Shown: one piece after another, positions 54,682-63,292 of the stretch
Layout: every line of letters begins with the position of its first letter
How positions within the stretch are numbered: position 1 is the first letter of the stretch
NCBI GenBank assembly: GCA_001796335.1
Contig: MGMF01000001.1
Span: 1 to 64,000 of the forward strand
Reading direction: 5' to 3'
Length of the DNA stretch: 64,000 nt
Source: Chloroflexi bacterium GWB2_49_20
GTDB taxonomy: Bacteria; Chloroflexota; Anaerolineae; Anaerolineales; Villigracilaceae
Position numbers and translations under genes: made by a program
Notes under the pieces: generated by a model
Told to the model about the DNA's origin: nothing
The model's database searches: none
What the model saw: the letters and a program-made list of their open reading frames with translations, nothing else

Positions 54682-54864
54682 ATGGCAAAATGCGCTCACT
54701 GTGGTAAAACCACTACCTTTGGTCACAATCGATCTTTCTCAATGCGGGCTACCAATCGAACATTCAAGCCCAATTTGCAGAAAGTAACGATGCTCGAAAA
54801 CGGTCAGAAGGTTCAGAAAACGCTATGCGCCAGGTGCATCCGCACCATGGTAAAAACAGCATAA
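54682..54864 (+). CDS. rpmB: 50S ribosomal protein L28
   Basis: 60 residues. Starts AKCAHCGKTTTFGHNRSFSM and has NRTFKPNLQKV, with CARC near the end. The two CxxC pairs make this the zinc-containing form. AAGGAAG precedes ATG. Monocistronic; the 147 bases after the stop before the next gene include GGCGCATGCC-type inverted sequence near 54897-54915 that may terminate it. Confidence 0.96.
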   Translation: MAKCAHCGKTTTFGHNRSFSMRATNRTFKPNLQKVTMLENGQKVQKTLCARCIRTMVKTA

Positions 54865-55011
54865 GAAATCCTTAAACCTATTTTCCGATCCAGGATCACG
54901 GCGCATGCCGTGATTTTTGGTTAATCTAACTCCCTTCGTAAGGTTTGTTCGCCTCAAGATTACCACAAAAACTGCGGGACTGGATGGTCCCATGATTAAA
55001 TGTCTGCCCGC

Positions 55012-56043
55012 CTAGCGCATGGGCGGGTTATACACGAAATATACCCACACCCAGAATGGGACCAATCCGCCAACCATCAGCAATGCCAGGAGCCCCAACC
55101 CAACTGAGATCCAATCGATATCCAGACTGGCATCATCAGCTACAGATTCCACGGGTTGCACATAATATTCATCTGTCTGCATCTCCGGGGTTAGGGATAA
55201 TGCAGGCATGCTGTTAACCCTTTTGGAGCCAAATTTTTGAAGCACACGCCCCAACTGGTCAGCCGTCCGGTAGCGCATGGAAGGTTCCTTTGATAACACC
55301 TTGTCCATGATCTGCTCAAGCGCTGGTGAGACATTCGGCAACATTGAACTCAACAGCGGCGGGTTCGCTTCCAAATGAAGCTGCGACAAACCTGTAGCAG
55401 AATTTGCGATAAATGGAAGCGATCCGGTCAGCATTTCATACAGGACAACCCCCAGGGAATACACATCCGAGGCCGGGGAGGGTGCCATGCCGGCAGCCTG
55501 TTCGGGTGAAAAATATTGGGGAGAACCCCAAACTACTTCGGCCTGTTCTTCAGGGTGGATGGTTGCCAGTGCCCGCGCAATTCCAAAATCTGTCACTTTC
55601 AAGCGTTGATCCGGCATTACCAGCATATTCTGCGGTTTTACATCACAATGCACCAAACCAGCCCGGTGAGCGTATCCAATTCCTGCACAAGCCTGGATAA
55701 TAAGCGGCAGGGCTTCATCCGGCGTAAATCGACCACGCTGCTGGATAAGGGTTTTCAAATCCACCCCTGGCATATATTCCATTACGATGAATAGCTTGCC
55801 CTGGTCCAACCCAAAATCATGCACCGTGACGATATTCGGATGCGAGAGGTTGGCAGCTGCACGCGCCTCCTGACGAAAGCGTTCCTGGAAGATCGGATCA
55901 TTCGAATAATCTTCGCGTAATACTTTGATGGCCACATCTCGCTCAAGCATCAGGTCTCGGGCATGGTAAACAAAAGCCATCCCGCCTTTGCCACGCTCTT
56001 CAAGCAACTGGTAACGATTGTTTAATAAGGGTATTTCATTCAT
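55012..56043 (-). CDS. Membrane-anchored Ser/Thr protein kinase
   Basis: 343 residues from ATG at 56043; a TTG at 56127 would add 28 residues and has GAGG very close. Hanks-type kinase domain at about 10-270: RGKGGMAFVYHA (P-loop), VAIKVLRE (Lys), HCDVKPQNML (catalytic loop, HCD in place of HRD), TDFGIARA (DFG) and SDVYSLGVVLYEML. One C-terminal helix (about 312-335) leaves only a few outside residues, so there is no PASTA or other sensor domain. Divergent from the lipid kinase gene. Confidence 0.92.
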   Translation of the reverse strand: MNEIPLLNNRYQLLEERGKGGMAFVYHARDLMLERDVAIKVLREDYSNDPIFQERFRQEARAAANLSHPNIVTVHDFGLDQGKLFIVMEYMPGVDLKTLIQQRGRFTPDEALPLIIQACAGIGYAHRAGLVHCDVKPQNMLVMPDQRLKVTDFGIARALATIHPEEQAEVVWGSPQYFSPEQAAGMAPSPASDVYSLGVVLYEMLTGSLPFIANSATGLSQLHLEANPPLLSSMLPNVSPALEQIMDKVLSKEPSMRYRTADQLGRVLQKFGSKRVNSMPALSLTPEMQTDEYYVQPVESVADDASLDIDWISVGLGLLALLMVGGLVPFWVWVYFVYNPPMR

Positions 56044-56154
56044 TATGGGGGTTTCTCTGCCTTGCGGCTTTGGCAACATCGGGTTTTTTGAGTTTGGTGG
56101 GCAGCCAGGCTGCAACCCAAACCCCAATTTCCTCTTTTTCTCAGCCTTGCGAGC

Positions 56155-56163
56155 ATTATAACA
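56155..56163 (-). promoter_or_regulatory. Extended -10 promoter of the protein kinase gene
   Basis: Minus-strand TGTTATAAT, perfect TGnTATAAT. A start near 56148 gives a leader of about 105 nt containing a GTTTGG/CCAAAC-type hairpin (about 56090-56130). It lies back to back with the -10 box of the lipid kinase gene, so the two promoters overlap. Confidence 0.6.
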
Positions 56164-56179
56164 TACGGGACTTCAGGCT

Positions 56180-56185
56180 TATAAT
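56180..56185 (+). promoter_or_regulatory. -10 box of the lipid kinase gene (leaderless)
   Basis: Perfect TATAAT, then 6 bases, then ATG at 56192. No ribosome binding site. Confidence 0.6.
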
Positions 56186-56191
56186 ATCCAT

Positions 56192-57145
56192 ATGGAAGAT
56201 GTTCTCCTTATTTTTAACCCTGCTGCCGGGCGAATCTCTGTGAAGCCATTCATTCCTGGTATTGTGCGCATCCTGTCTTCCAATGGCTGGCGCGTTCAGG
56301 TGGCTGAAACCCTGAACGGCAGACATACTGCCCAGCTTGCCCACCAGGCAGCCATTGAGAATTTTCATGCCGCTTTCGCCATCGGTGGCGATGGAACGGT
56401 TGGTCAGGTTGCCAGCGGCCTGGTTGGTTCCCAAACTGCCTTGGGTGTTCTCCCGGCAGGGACTGCCAATGTATGGGCGCGCGAATTGGGTCTGCCAGCT
56501 TTCACCTGGATGCGCTGGAACAGCCTGCGAGAAAATGCCCGCTTTCTGGCAAAATCCCCCGTCTGTGAAATTGATGTGGGATTTTGTAACCAACAACCAT
56601 TCCTGATGTGGACAGGCATCGGACTGGATGCCATGACGGTCCATAAACTGGAGCCGCGCAAACGTTTCTACAAATATCTATCCGTACCGCATTACATGGC
56701 CGCCACCATCTATAACGCCAGTTTCTGGCACGGGATGAACCTGGACATTTGGGCGGATGACCAAAAAGTGGAGGGGCATTATCTCCTGGCAGTTGCCAGT
56801 AACATCCGTCATTACATGGGTGGAATGGCAGAGATTTCACCCCGGGCTTTTATTGACGATGGCAGCATGGAGCTGTGGCTTTTTTCCGGCAGCAACCTGG
56901 CGGATGCATTCCGGCATTTCTTTGAAATGACCGCCGGGCGGCATCTCACATCCGAATATGCGCGCTGCATCCATTATCAAAAACTACGCATCGAATCTGA
57001 AACCCCTTTTTCCATTCAAATGGATGGTGAACCCATGCTGGCAGGCAACCAGGTGGAAATCAGCATCCTGCCGCGCGGTCTGCGCGTGCTCCTGCCACCC
57101 CAGGCACACCGGTATTTGTGCTCACCGGATTTACCCAACCCGTAA
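56192..57145 (+). CDS. Diacylglycerol/sphingosine kinase family lipid kinase
   Basis: 317 residues. FNPAAGR at the N-terminus, the ATP motif AIGGDGTVGQVASGL near 66-82, LPAGTANVWARELG near 93, and the C-terminal domain with IDDGSMELWLF and MDGEP match the DAGK catalytic family (DgkB/YegS). The lipid substrate is not known. ATG chosen by its place 6 bases after a -10 box. Confidence 0.9.
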   Translation: MEDVLLIFNPAAGRISVKPFIPGIVRILSSNGWRVQVAETLNGRHTAQLAHQAAIENFHAAFAIGGDGTVGQVASGLVGSQTALGVLPAGTANVWARELGLPAFTWMRWNSLRENARFLAKSPVCEIDVGFCNQQPFLMWTGIGLDAMTVHKLEPRKRFYKYLSVPHYMAATIYNASFWHGMNLDIWADDQKVEGHYLLAVASNIRHYMGGMAEISPRAFIDDGSMELWLFSGSNLADAFRHFFEMTAGRHLTSEYARCIHYQKLRIESETPFSIQMDGEPMLAGNQVEISILPRGLRVLLPPQAHRYLCSPDLPNP

Positions 57146-57254
57146 CCCTATCCATAAACACCCTCTAGAATTGCCATCCGGCAAACACCCTCTTACAAAT
57201 TCACTCATTCGTGATATATTGTCCTGTAATCATTTCAATAGAGATGTCACCAAA

Positions 57255-57743
57255 ATGGGAAAAAATGTTAGCCCCAATTACAAAGTGATCCTGGGTAGTT
57301 TGTTCCTGGCCGGGTTTTTGCTGTGCACCACTTTCATCTATATTCTTTGGATCAGCCCGAATCTATCCATGCCTCAGCCTGCCCAACCCGCCTCGGCACT
57401 TACCGTCATCCCGGCACCCACCTCCACGCCTCGATTTGTGACACCCAGTCCGGTGCCCATATCCCCTACGCCTCCTCCCACCAACACTCCCCTGCCTGGC
57501 ACGATCGCCCTTAACACTTATGTCCAGATTACGGGAACTGGCGGAGACGGGCTGCGACTGCGAGTTTCACCAGCCCTTTCCAGCGATCCCCTCTTCCTAG
57601 GGTATGACTCAGAAGTATTCCTGGTTACCGGGGGTCCCAGCCAGGAGGATGGTTACACCTGGTGGTTTCTCACCGCCCCCTATGACCAGACCCGTTCAGG
57701 CTGGGCGGTAGTCAATTACCTGACCTATGTGCCTTCACCGTAG
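57255..57743 (+). CDS. Membrane-anchored SH3-domain protein
   Basis: 162 residues from ATG at 57255. N-terminal helix (about 12-33), a Thr/Pro-rich linker (about 45-85), then a bacterial SH3-like domain to the end (LRLRVSPALSSDPLFLGYDSEVFLVTGG). No lipobox Cys at the usual place. Probably faces outward and binds wall material. Start is uncertain because no ribosome binding site is clear. Confidence 0.72.
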   Translation: MGKNVSPNYKVILGSLFLAGFLLCTTFIYILWISPNLSMPQPAQPASALTVIPAPTSTPRFVTPSPVPISPTPPPTNTPLPGTIALNTYVQITGTGGDGLRLRVSPALSSDPLFLGYDSEVFLVTGGPSQEDGYTWWFLTAPYDQTRSGWAVVNYLTYVPSP

Positions 57744-57795
57744 TATTATATGTATTATTCCATAGAGTCCATTGTAAAAAGCCCCTTTCACTACC

Positions 57796-57837
57796 AAGTC
57801 ACAAAGAATCTTTAATAATAATGAAGCTTTGTGACTT
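57796..57837 (+). terminator. Hairpin after the SH3 protein gene
   Basis: AAGTCACAAAG (57796-57806) pairs perfectly with CTTTGTGACTT (57827-57837), loop 20 nt. A weak T-containing stretch follows. Probable terminator. Confidence 0.55.
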
Positions 57838-57907
57838 CTTGACAAAGTCTTATTGAAGTAAAGTCTCTATTAAATGAGAGCCATTTAAATACTTTCTGGA
57901 AAATAAA

Positions 57908-58246
57908 ATGAATCCAAAACCCACCTCCATCACAGCCAACCGCCAGTCCAACCAATTGACCATTGTTTGGGATGATGATCATACCAGCGTGTACTCATTT
58001 GAATTATTACGCCAGGGTTGTCCCTGTGCCGAATGCCGCGGCGGGCATGACAAAATGGGGGGCGAACCTGATCCTGCTGTTTTTAGTGGGCATCTGGAAG
58101 ATGGTCCAGCCATACATCTGAAGAACATAGTCGGTGTTGGCTCATATGCTCTCACTCCAGTTTGGGAAGACAGCCATGACTACGGCATCTACAATTGGCA
58201 CTATTTGCGAGCTTTGTGCCCGTGCCTGGTCTGTCATCCCGGTTAA
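57908..58246 (+). CDS. DUF971 family protein
   Basis: 112 residues. The pattern LTIVWDDDHTSVYSFELLRQGCPCAEC and VWEDSHDYGIYNWHYLRALCPC matches the DUF971 / gamma-butyrobetaine-hydroxylase-like N-terminal domain, with Cys pairs CPCAEC and CPCLVC that may hold zinc or an iron-sulfur cluster. Related proteins take part in Fe-S cluster handling, but no partner is nearby. Confidence 0.87.
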   Translation: MNPKPTSITANRQSNQLTIVWDDDHTSVYSFELLRQGCPCAECRGGHDKMGGEPDPAVFSGHLEDGPAIHLKNIVGVGSYALTPVWEDSHDYGIYNWHYLRALCPCLVCHPG

Positions 58247-58273
58247 TTGATAAATGACTCTCCATCCATAAAT

Positions 58274-58327
58274 CGTCCCGCCGGTTTCTGAAATTCAAGC
58301 ACGATTTCAGGGTGAACCTGTGGGACG
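58274..58327. terminator. Nested hairpin between DUF971 and the TPR gene
   Basis: Three stacked stems: CGTCCC/GGGACG outermost, GGTT/AACC, and CTGAAAT/ATTTCAG innermost. It lies between converging genes and probably serves both, although a strong T-run is lacking. Confidence 0.55.
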
Positions 58328-58407
58328 GTGCGTTAAATCTTATACAGCCAAACCATCTGCCTGGTCAGCATCAAGTAGTAGTTTTTCCTCAGGATGCCCC
58401 AATAGAG

Positions 58408-60192
58408 TTATGGCGTTTTGGTAGAGATAGTGTTTTTTGTAGGTGTGGACGTAAGTGTTGGTGTAACTGTCAACACTGAAGTAGGTGTTCCGGTAACACG
58501 CGCCGCAATAAATTCCTGGGCCTGGGTGCGCCACTCTGCAGGCATCACCTCTTCCGGCAGATCCAGCAAATTCTGCCAGAAGGTAACAGCGAACGCATTC
58601 TCCAGGGCTTCCAGCGCAGTGGCTTCCCAGTAATACACTTGAGCCTTTTGCCCATCGGATTGAGCCAGCTTGGCAGCGTGATCCTTGATCTGCAAATAGG
58701 CGTCCCCTGGGAACCCCAGCTTGAGATACGCCTTCGCCAACCCGATATATGCATCAAAATCATTGGGATCATAACCAACCGCTGATTTGAAATCAGTAGA
58801 GGCTTTTTTGAATTCTTCCAAACCCAGGTATGCCAAACCGCGCTGGTAATAAGCCTCCACCCGTTTTTTGTCTTTGCTTATCACCTCGTCCAACAGATCA
58901 ATGGCTTCCTGGTAGTCTCCGGCCGCGTTATAACCGGTAGCCAGGATAAGCATGGCGCTGATATCATCAGGATGATAAAGGTTATAGATAACCAGCGCCT
59001 GGACAGCTTCTTCAAATTGCCCGTTCTGTTGGTAAGCCTGTCCAAGCACCAGGTAGACCGGCAGGCTGGTTACATCCAGTTCATTGGCTTTTTGTGCTGC
59101 AGTCAATGCTTTAGCCTTATTTCCCAACAGCAATTCGATTTGCGCCAGGACATAATACGCTCCGGATGAACCCGCATCCAATTCGAGTGCCTTATCAACA
59201 TCGGAACGGGCAGCTTCTGTTTCGTTGTTAACAATAAAATAAGCAGCCCGTTCCACATATGCAGGTGAATGTGTGGGATCAAACTTAATGGCTTTATCCA
59301 GGTCAGGTTCCACAATTGCGCTCGGATCCATTGCCAGGGAAACGATCGCTCTGCCCAGATAGGCGACTCCGAAATTTGGATCAATATCAATAGCCTGGTC
59401 AAAAGCCTTTTTAGACTCGACGTTATTCCCGCTCAAGCGATAAGCCTCACCGATATAGTACCAGGCATCTGCCGCGGATCCTGCTTCGAGCGTGGCTACC
59501 TGTTTCATCAAGGTTATGGCATCCTGCCAATTACCCTGTTTAAAATAACGGATACCGGCATTATAGGCATCTGAACTGGTGACTGGATGTTGGGTGATCA
59601 CATACAAGAGTGTTGGGGTATAGGTTGCCTGCAGCAGCAACCAGAGCGGGGTGGGTCCTCTGTAAGCGGGGGTAACCAAAACCTGGGGACTGGCGTTCAT
59701 GGCAGTCGGTGTTTGCGAAAAAGTGGGTGATGGCCCCGGAGTGCGTGTTGGTCGTCTGTATACAGCTTTCGGCGCATTAAACCCGGCCCATACCACTACC
59801 GCCATCAGCATCAACGTACCCAGGATCATCCCCAGGCGAATGACTGGGTTGCCCCAGGCTGCTTTTAAGTTGTCTGCTTCGTTTTTCTTCAGGTTCTCTT
59901 CCCATGGGCGCATGTGGTTCATCGGGAAGGGTTTGATATCTTCATCTGGTTTCAAAACCCCAAACAATACCAGTCCACGTTTAGCTGCCGCGTTATTCGG
60001 ATCCAGTTTGAGAGCTGTTTGCAGGCAATAGATGCGCTCTTTTTGAGTTTCAACCGCGGCACTTAACCAAACCCAATAAGTGGCATTGCTTTGATCTACT
60101 TTGAGCAATCGGGTTAACAAATCTTTGGCGCGTACATGGTCCCTCTTGCGCAGGGCTTCGATCGCTTCGATCAGCATAGTATCTTCAGCCAT
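58408..60192 (-). CDS. Membrane-anchored TPR protein
   Basis: 594 residues. A cytoplasmic N-terminal TPR-like part (about 1-70), one membrane helix (about 118-138), a Thr/Pro-rich linker, then about nine TPR repeats (about 205-500; for example AYNAGIRYFKQGNWQDAI, AYYQRGLAYLGLEEFKKA). A T/P-rich tail ends the protein. Likely a scaffold for complexes outside the membrane. Start ATG lies 6 bases after a TGn-extended -10 box, so a leaderless mRNA is predicted. Confidence 0.88.
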   Translation of the reverse strand: MAEDTMLIEAIEALRKRDHVRAKDLLTRLLKVDQSNATYWVWLSAAVETQKERIYCLQTALKLDPNNAAAKRGLVLFGVLKPDEDIKPFPMNHMRPWEENLKKNEADNLKAAWGNPVIRLGMILGTLMLMAVVVWAGFNAPKAVYRRPTRTPGPSPTFSQTPTAMNASPQVLVTPAYRGPTPLWLLLQATYTPTLLYVITQHPVTSSDAYNAGIRYFKQGNWQDAITLMKQVATLEAGSAADAWYYIGEAYRLSGNNVESKKAFDQAIDIDPNFGVAYLGRAIVSLAMDPSAIVEPDLDKAIKFDPTHSPAYVERAAYFIVNNETEAARSDVDKALELDAGSSGAYYVLAQIELLLGNKAKALTAAQKANELDVTSLPVYLVLGQAYQQNGQFEEAVQALVIYNLYHPDDISAMLILATGYNAAGDYQEAIDLLDEVISKDKKRVEAYYQRGLAYLGLEEFKKASTDFKSAVGYDPNDFDAYIGLAKAYLKLGFPGDAYLQIKDHAAKLAQSDGQKAQVYYWEATALEALENAFAVTFWQNLLDLPEEVMPAEWRTQAQEFIAARVTGTPTSVLTVTPTLTSTPTKNTISTKTP

Positions 60193-60198
60193 AAAGCC

Positions 60199-60207
60199 AG
60201 TTTAGCA
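60199..60207 (-). promoter_or_regulatory. Extended -10 promoter of the TPR gene (leaderless)
   Basis: Minus-strand TGCTAAACT (TGn plus TAAACT), 6 bases before the ATG at 60192. It is back to back with the promoter of the LysM gene. Confidence 0.5.
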
Positions 60208-60237
60208 CAGCCCACCGTAAGCGGCAAGTGGTGCGTG

Positions 60238-60243
60238 TATAAT
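60238..60243 (+). promoter_or_regulatory. -10 box of the LysM lipoprotein gene (leaderless)
   Basis: Perfect TATAAT, then 6 bases, then ATG at 60250. No ribosome binding site. Confidence 0.6.
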
Positions 60244-60249
60244 TCTGGT

Positions 60250-61215
60250 ATGCAGAGATTATTAATCCTTGCCCTGGTTCTGGTATTGCTGGTTGGATGT
60301 ACAGGTGAACAATCTTCCACATCCCCAACTGCGAGTTCCCAGGTGAGCACAGATACAAGTCCCGTCCAATTATTGGATCCCACCTCCACCCTCAGACCAT
60401 ATGCTACCACCAGCCCAATTCCCCCTTTGGCAACCGTGATCCTGCCCACTGCCACACCCATTCTTTATACGGTCGTACTGAAAGATACACTGACGGGTAT
60501 CGCCCGCAAGTTCAATATCACGCTTGAAGACCTGCTGGCTGCCAACCCATCCGTTGGTTCCCGGGCTCTGACAGTCGGCCAGGTGCTGACAATCCCACCA
60601 GCGCAGGAGACTTCGTCAGTACCCACTGCGATTCCATTGCCCGTTACCATCCAGCAGACGCAGTGTTACCCAAGCCAGGATGGCAGCCTGTGGTGCCTGG
60701 TATTGCTTAAAAATGAGTACGCTGAAACGATCCAAAACCTGTCTGTGGTGATCAACCTGCAGGACTCCTCTGGAAAGATCATCAGCAGTCAACCAGCATA
60801 TGCGCCACTGGACCTGTTACCTTCTGGAAAGTCCGTTGCCATCGGTGCGCTCTTCCCGGCACCTAACCCGGATGGGTACCGCTCTCAAGCTCAATTACTC
60901 AGCGCCTCACGCCTGGCATCCACTGATACCCGTTACCCGCCCATCCATCTTCAAAGCAGCCTGGTACAGGTGGATTGGAGGGGATTAAGCGCCCGGGTCA
61001 GCGGGCAGGCTAAGCTAAATCCACAATCCGGGGATGCCAGCAGAGTGTGGATATTGGGTGTAGCATATGACAAATCCGGGAACGTGATCGGCTTCCGGCG
61101 TTGGGAATCCAACAAACCACTCTCCCCCATAGATGTCCTGTCATTCGATTTCCTGATCGCCTCCCTGGGACCTGAGATCGATCATGTTGAATTGTTGGTC
61201 GAGGCAGCCAAATAG
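60250..61215 (+). CDS. LysM-domain lipoprotein
   Basis: 321 residues from ATG at 60250, where a lipoprotein signal MQRLLILALVLVLLVGC starts; the longer ORF has no signal. After a Ser/Thr/Pro linker a LysM domain (about 76-121; LTGIARKFNITLEDLLAANP) binds peptidoglycan. The C-terminal half (about 135-321) is a beta-rich FxLYD-like domain (LKNEYAETIQNLSVVINLQDSSGKI). Surface anchored. Divergent from the TPR gene. Confidence 0.87.
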   Translation: MQRLLILALVLVLLVGCTGEQSSTSPTASSQVSTDTSPVQLLDPTSTLRPYATTSPIPPLATVILPTATPILYTVVLKDTLTGIARKFNITLEDLLAANPSVGSRALTVGQVLTIPPAQETSSVPTAIPLPVTIQQTQCYPSQDGSLWCLVLLKNEYAETIQNLSVVINLQDSSGKIISSQPAYAPLDLLPSGKSVAIGALFPAPNPDGYRSQAQLLSASRLASTDTRYPPIHLQSSLVQVDWRGLSARVSGQAKLNPQSGDASRVWILGVAYDKSGNVIGFRRWESNKPLSPIDVLSFDFLIASLGPEIDHVELLVEAAK

Positions 61216-61218
61216 CTT

Positions 61219-61758
61219 TTAATTGGCCGTATCAACTTCTCCACTGCTGCCTTCCTGGGTCTCCAGCTTCAGGATAAATTCTTCAATCTCGTAGCCACGC
61301 GCGTTGGCATACCCCATTTCTTTTCCCATGACCTTGAAGCCACATTTTTCCAATACACGCAGAGAGCCAAAATTGTCACTGGCAGCCCGGGCATAAAGGG
61401 GTCTTTTATCCTGTATTATTATGAGTGCCATTAAAGCTGATGTTGCAATGCCCCTGCCCCAAAAATCTCGTCCCAGCCAATAACTCACCGAAAGCTCCCC
61501 AAACAAGTCAAAACTCAACACTGACCCGGCCACCCGGTCTTCTACAAGGATGGTTCGGATAAGGATGCCTTCATCAGCACGGATGCGGCTCCAACGTTCT
61601 TCGAATACCTGTCTGTTGCCAGGATCCTTCCAGGTAAAGGCAGCCATCCAATTGGCCTGTTCATCCAATTGATGCTCAAAAAAGATCGGCAGGTCTTCAT
61701 CCACAACCTGCCGCAGGATAACCTCAGCGGAGTTCGTTCCTGGTTGCTTTGCATGCAT
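61219..61758 (-). CDS. GNAT acetyltransferase (RimJ-like)
   Basis: 179 residues. LGRDFWGRGIATSALMALI near 90-110 is the acetyl-CoA loop and ASDNFGSLRVLEKCGFKVMGKE the following segment, typical of the RimJ/RimL branch. Substrate unknown. It follows the HD gene by 8 bases, so the two form a small operon. Confidence 0.87.
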   Translation of the reverse strand: MHAKQPGTNSAEVILRQVVDEDLPIFFEHQLDEQANWMAAFTWKDPGNRQVFEERWSRIRADEGILIRTILVEDRVAGSVLSFDLFGELSVSYWLGRDFWGRGIATSALMALIIIQDKRPLYARAASDNFGSLRVLEKCGFKVMGKEMGYANARGYEIEEFILKLETQEGSSGEVDTAN

Positions 61759-61766
61759 AAGACCTA

Positions 61767-62399
61767 CTATTTCAAATCCGGATCACTCAAACCCAGCTCA
61801 TAAGCCAGGTTTTCAAGAAGCAATCCCCAGATTTTAAGACGTTCCTGATATAACTTCATGCCTGTTTCAGTCTTCAGTTGGGATATCTTCTTGGCCGCAC
61901 TTGAATAATACTTTTTATCTTTCTCAAACACCTTTACGTAACCCGGGTTGGCGTCACCAGCGGTTGCCAGGGCATCCCATACCAACGCGGTAACCCCCAG
62001 TTCATCCAGCAGATCGGCATCCATCACTATTCTATTTTCAAGCGACAAATCTTCTTTGGGAATTCCCCGCAGGTTATGGGTCTTCACGGCTGACACAATT
62101 CGATCCACGACTTGCGGTTCGACGTGCATCCCATTCAGAAATTTTTCCGCCAGGTCTGCGCTTACCACGGCGTGATTGGTGGTGTCACTCCAGCCCGCAT
62201 CATGGAACATGACTGCCAGGCTGACAACAGCTATTTCACCGCCATCAACCTTCTGGATTCGTTCCGCCCAGTTCAACACACGCAGGGTATGCTCATACCG
62301 GTCACGGTACAGCTGGGACCGGCGATCCTGCTTGCGGATCAAGGACTGCACTACAGGTTTGCACTGTTCAATAAGACTATGGAGATCATGACTACACAT
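61767..62399 (-). CDS. HD-domain hydrolase
   Basis: 210 residues. His in YEHTLRVLNWAERI near 36, HD in MFHDAGWSD near 65, His in TNHAVVSADLAEKF and the Asp in MDADLLDELG near 128 make a YedJ-type HD set. Likely acts on a nucleotide or phosphorylated small molecule. Confidence 0.86.
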   Translation of the reverse strand: MCSHDLHSLIEQCKPVVQSLIRKQDRRSQLYRDRYEHTLRVLNWAERIQKVDGGEIAVVSLAVMFHDAGWSDTTNHAVVSADLAEKFLNGMHVEPQVVDRIVSAVKTHNLRGIPKEDLSLENRIVMDADLLDELGVTALVWDALATAGDANPGYVKVFEKDKKYYSSAAKKISQLKTETGMKLYQERLKIWGLLLENLAYELGLSDPDLK

Positions 62400-62507
62400 T
62401 TAATATCCTTGATAATAAAAGTGACAATATCAAAACAAATAAAATGGTTTTTGTTCAAATACCTAGGAGGTTTTTTTATGAACTGAGGCTTTATCTTTAT
62501 GATTGTC

Positions 62508-62858
62508 TCAATTATCTCCATCCCCCAGGCTCCGGTAGATACGCACCTGGACTTTTTCCAAAGTCGCCATCCCGGCATGGATCTCATTGTCAATGCTGGC
62601 TAGAAATTTTTCCAACTTATCGTGAGTATCCACAATTTCGATGACAACAGGCAAATCTTCCGAGAGACGTACGATTTTGAATGTTTGTATCACCTTGCTG
62701 TTTGCACCGTACCCCATCACGCCGCGTAAAACGGTTGCCCCCGCCAATTCCTGCTGGTGAGCCTGCACAACGATCCATTCATACAATGGCTTGCCAGCAT
62801 GCTTATCACTTTCACCTATGAAGATACGCAGTAAATAGCCTTCTTCAGGTAGATTCAT
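62508..62858 (-). CDS. DUF190 family protein
   Basis: 116 residues. GYLLRIFIGESDKHAGKPLYEWIVVQA and GATVLRGVMGYG are the family pattern, related in fold to PII-like signalling proteins. DUF190 genes are often found beside crcB, and here crcB is 4-5 bases upstream, so a role with fluoride export is likely. Confidence 0.9.
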   Translation of the reverse strand: MNLPEEGYLLRIFIGESDKHAGKPLYEWIVVQAHQQELAGATVLRGVMGYGANSKVIQTFKIVRLSEDLPVVIEIVDTHDKLEKFLASIDNEIHAGMATLEKVQVRIYRSLGDGDN

Positions 62859-62862
62859 GACA

Positions 62863-63258
62863 TCATCTCCAGATCACATAAGCTAATACACGCCCCAACC
62901 AGATGGCTCCAAGCCCGAACGCAATATGCGCACCCAAAGAGAGCAGGGCAGCAATGCTTTCACCTGACCTCAGTAAATTGACGCTTTCATTGCTGAAGGT
63001 GGAAAAAGTGGTAAATCCACCCAATATTCCAATGAAAATAAAAGCCCGTGTCTCGCTGGTAAAAATGCCGCGTGATTCCGCAAGCTGTATCAAAAACCCG
63101 AAGACAAAACAACCGAGCAGGTTAACAGCCAGTGTGCCGTAGGGGAATGCAACAGAATTGGAAAGCTTCTGAACATATCCGCCAAACAGGTAACGGAACA
63201 CTGAACCAATAAAGCCTCCAAAACCGATGATCAGCAATTTAACCAGGTAGGAACCCAT
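62863..63258 (-). CDS. crcB: Fluoride channel CrcB/Fluc
   Basis: Exports fluoride. 131 residues from ATG at 63258 (a TTG at 63270 would add 4). Four membrane helices; FGGFIGSVFRYLFG near 14, NLLGCFVFGFL near 47 and GGFTTFSTFSNE near 80 with the pore Phe and Ser/Thr residues. A single CrcB gene here fits a homodimer. No fluoride riboswitch is seen between it and the upstream usp gene. Confidence 0.94.
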   Translation of the reverse strand: MGSYLVKLLIIGFGGFIGSVFRYLFGGYVQKLSNSVAFPYGTLAVNLLGCFVFGFLIQLAESRGIFTSETRAFIFIGILGGFTTFSTFSNESVNLLRSGESIAALLSLGAHIAFGLGAIWLGRVLAYVIWR

Positions 63259-63292
63259 AATAATCAACAATCAATGATGATCGACTCCTATG

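Noticed and set aside
56065-56140. Hairpin upstream of the protein kinase as another copy of the 90-bp element
   Set aside because: Only a short right flank resembles the family; the GTATCTT-type ends are missing.
62460-62490. Strong TAGGAGG site followed by ATG AAC TGA on the plus strand
   Set aside because: A two-codon ORF with no downstream gene on that strand; the next genes are on the minus strand. Probably chance or a relic.
63259-63292. Fluoride riboswitch before crcB
   Set aside because: The gap to the upstream gene is too short and no crcB-motif core is visible; any switch would lie beyond the window.
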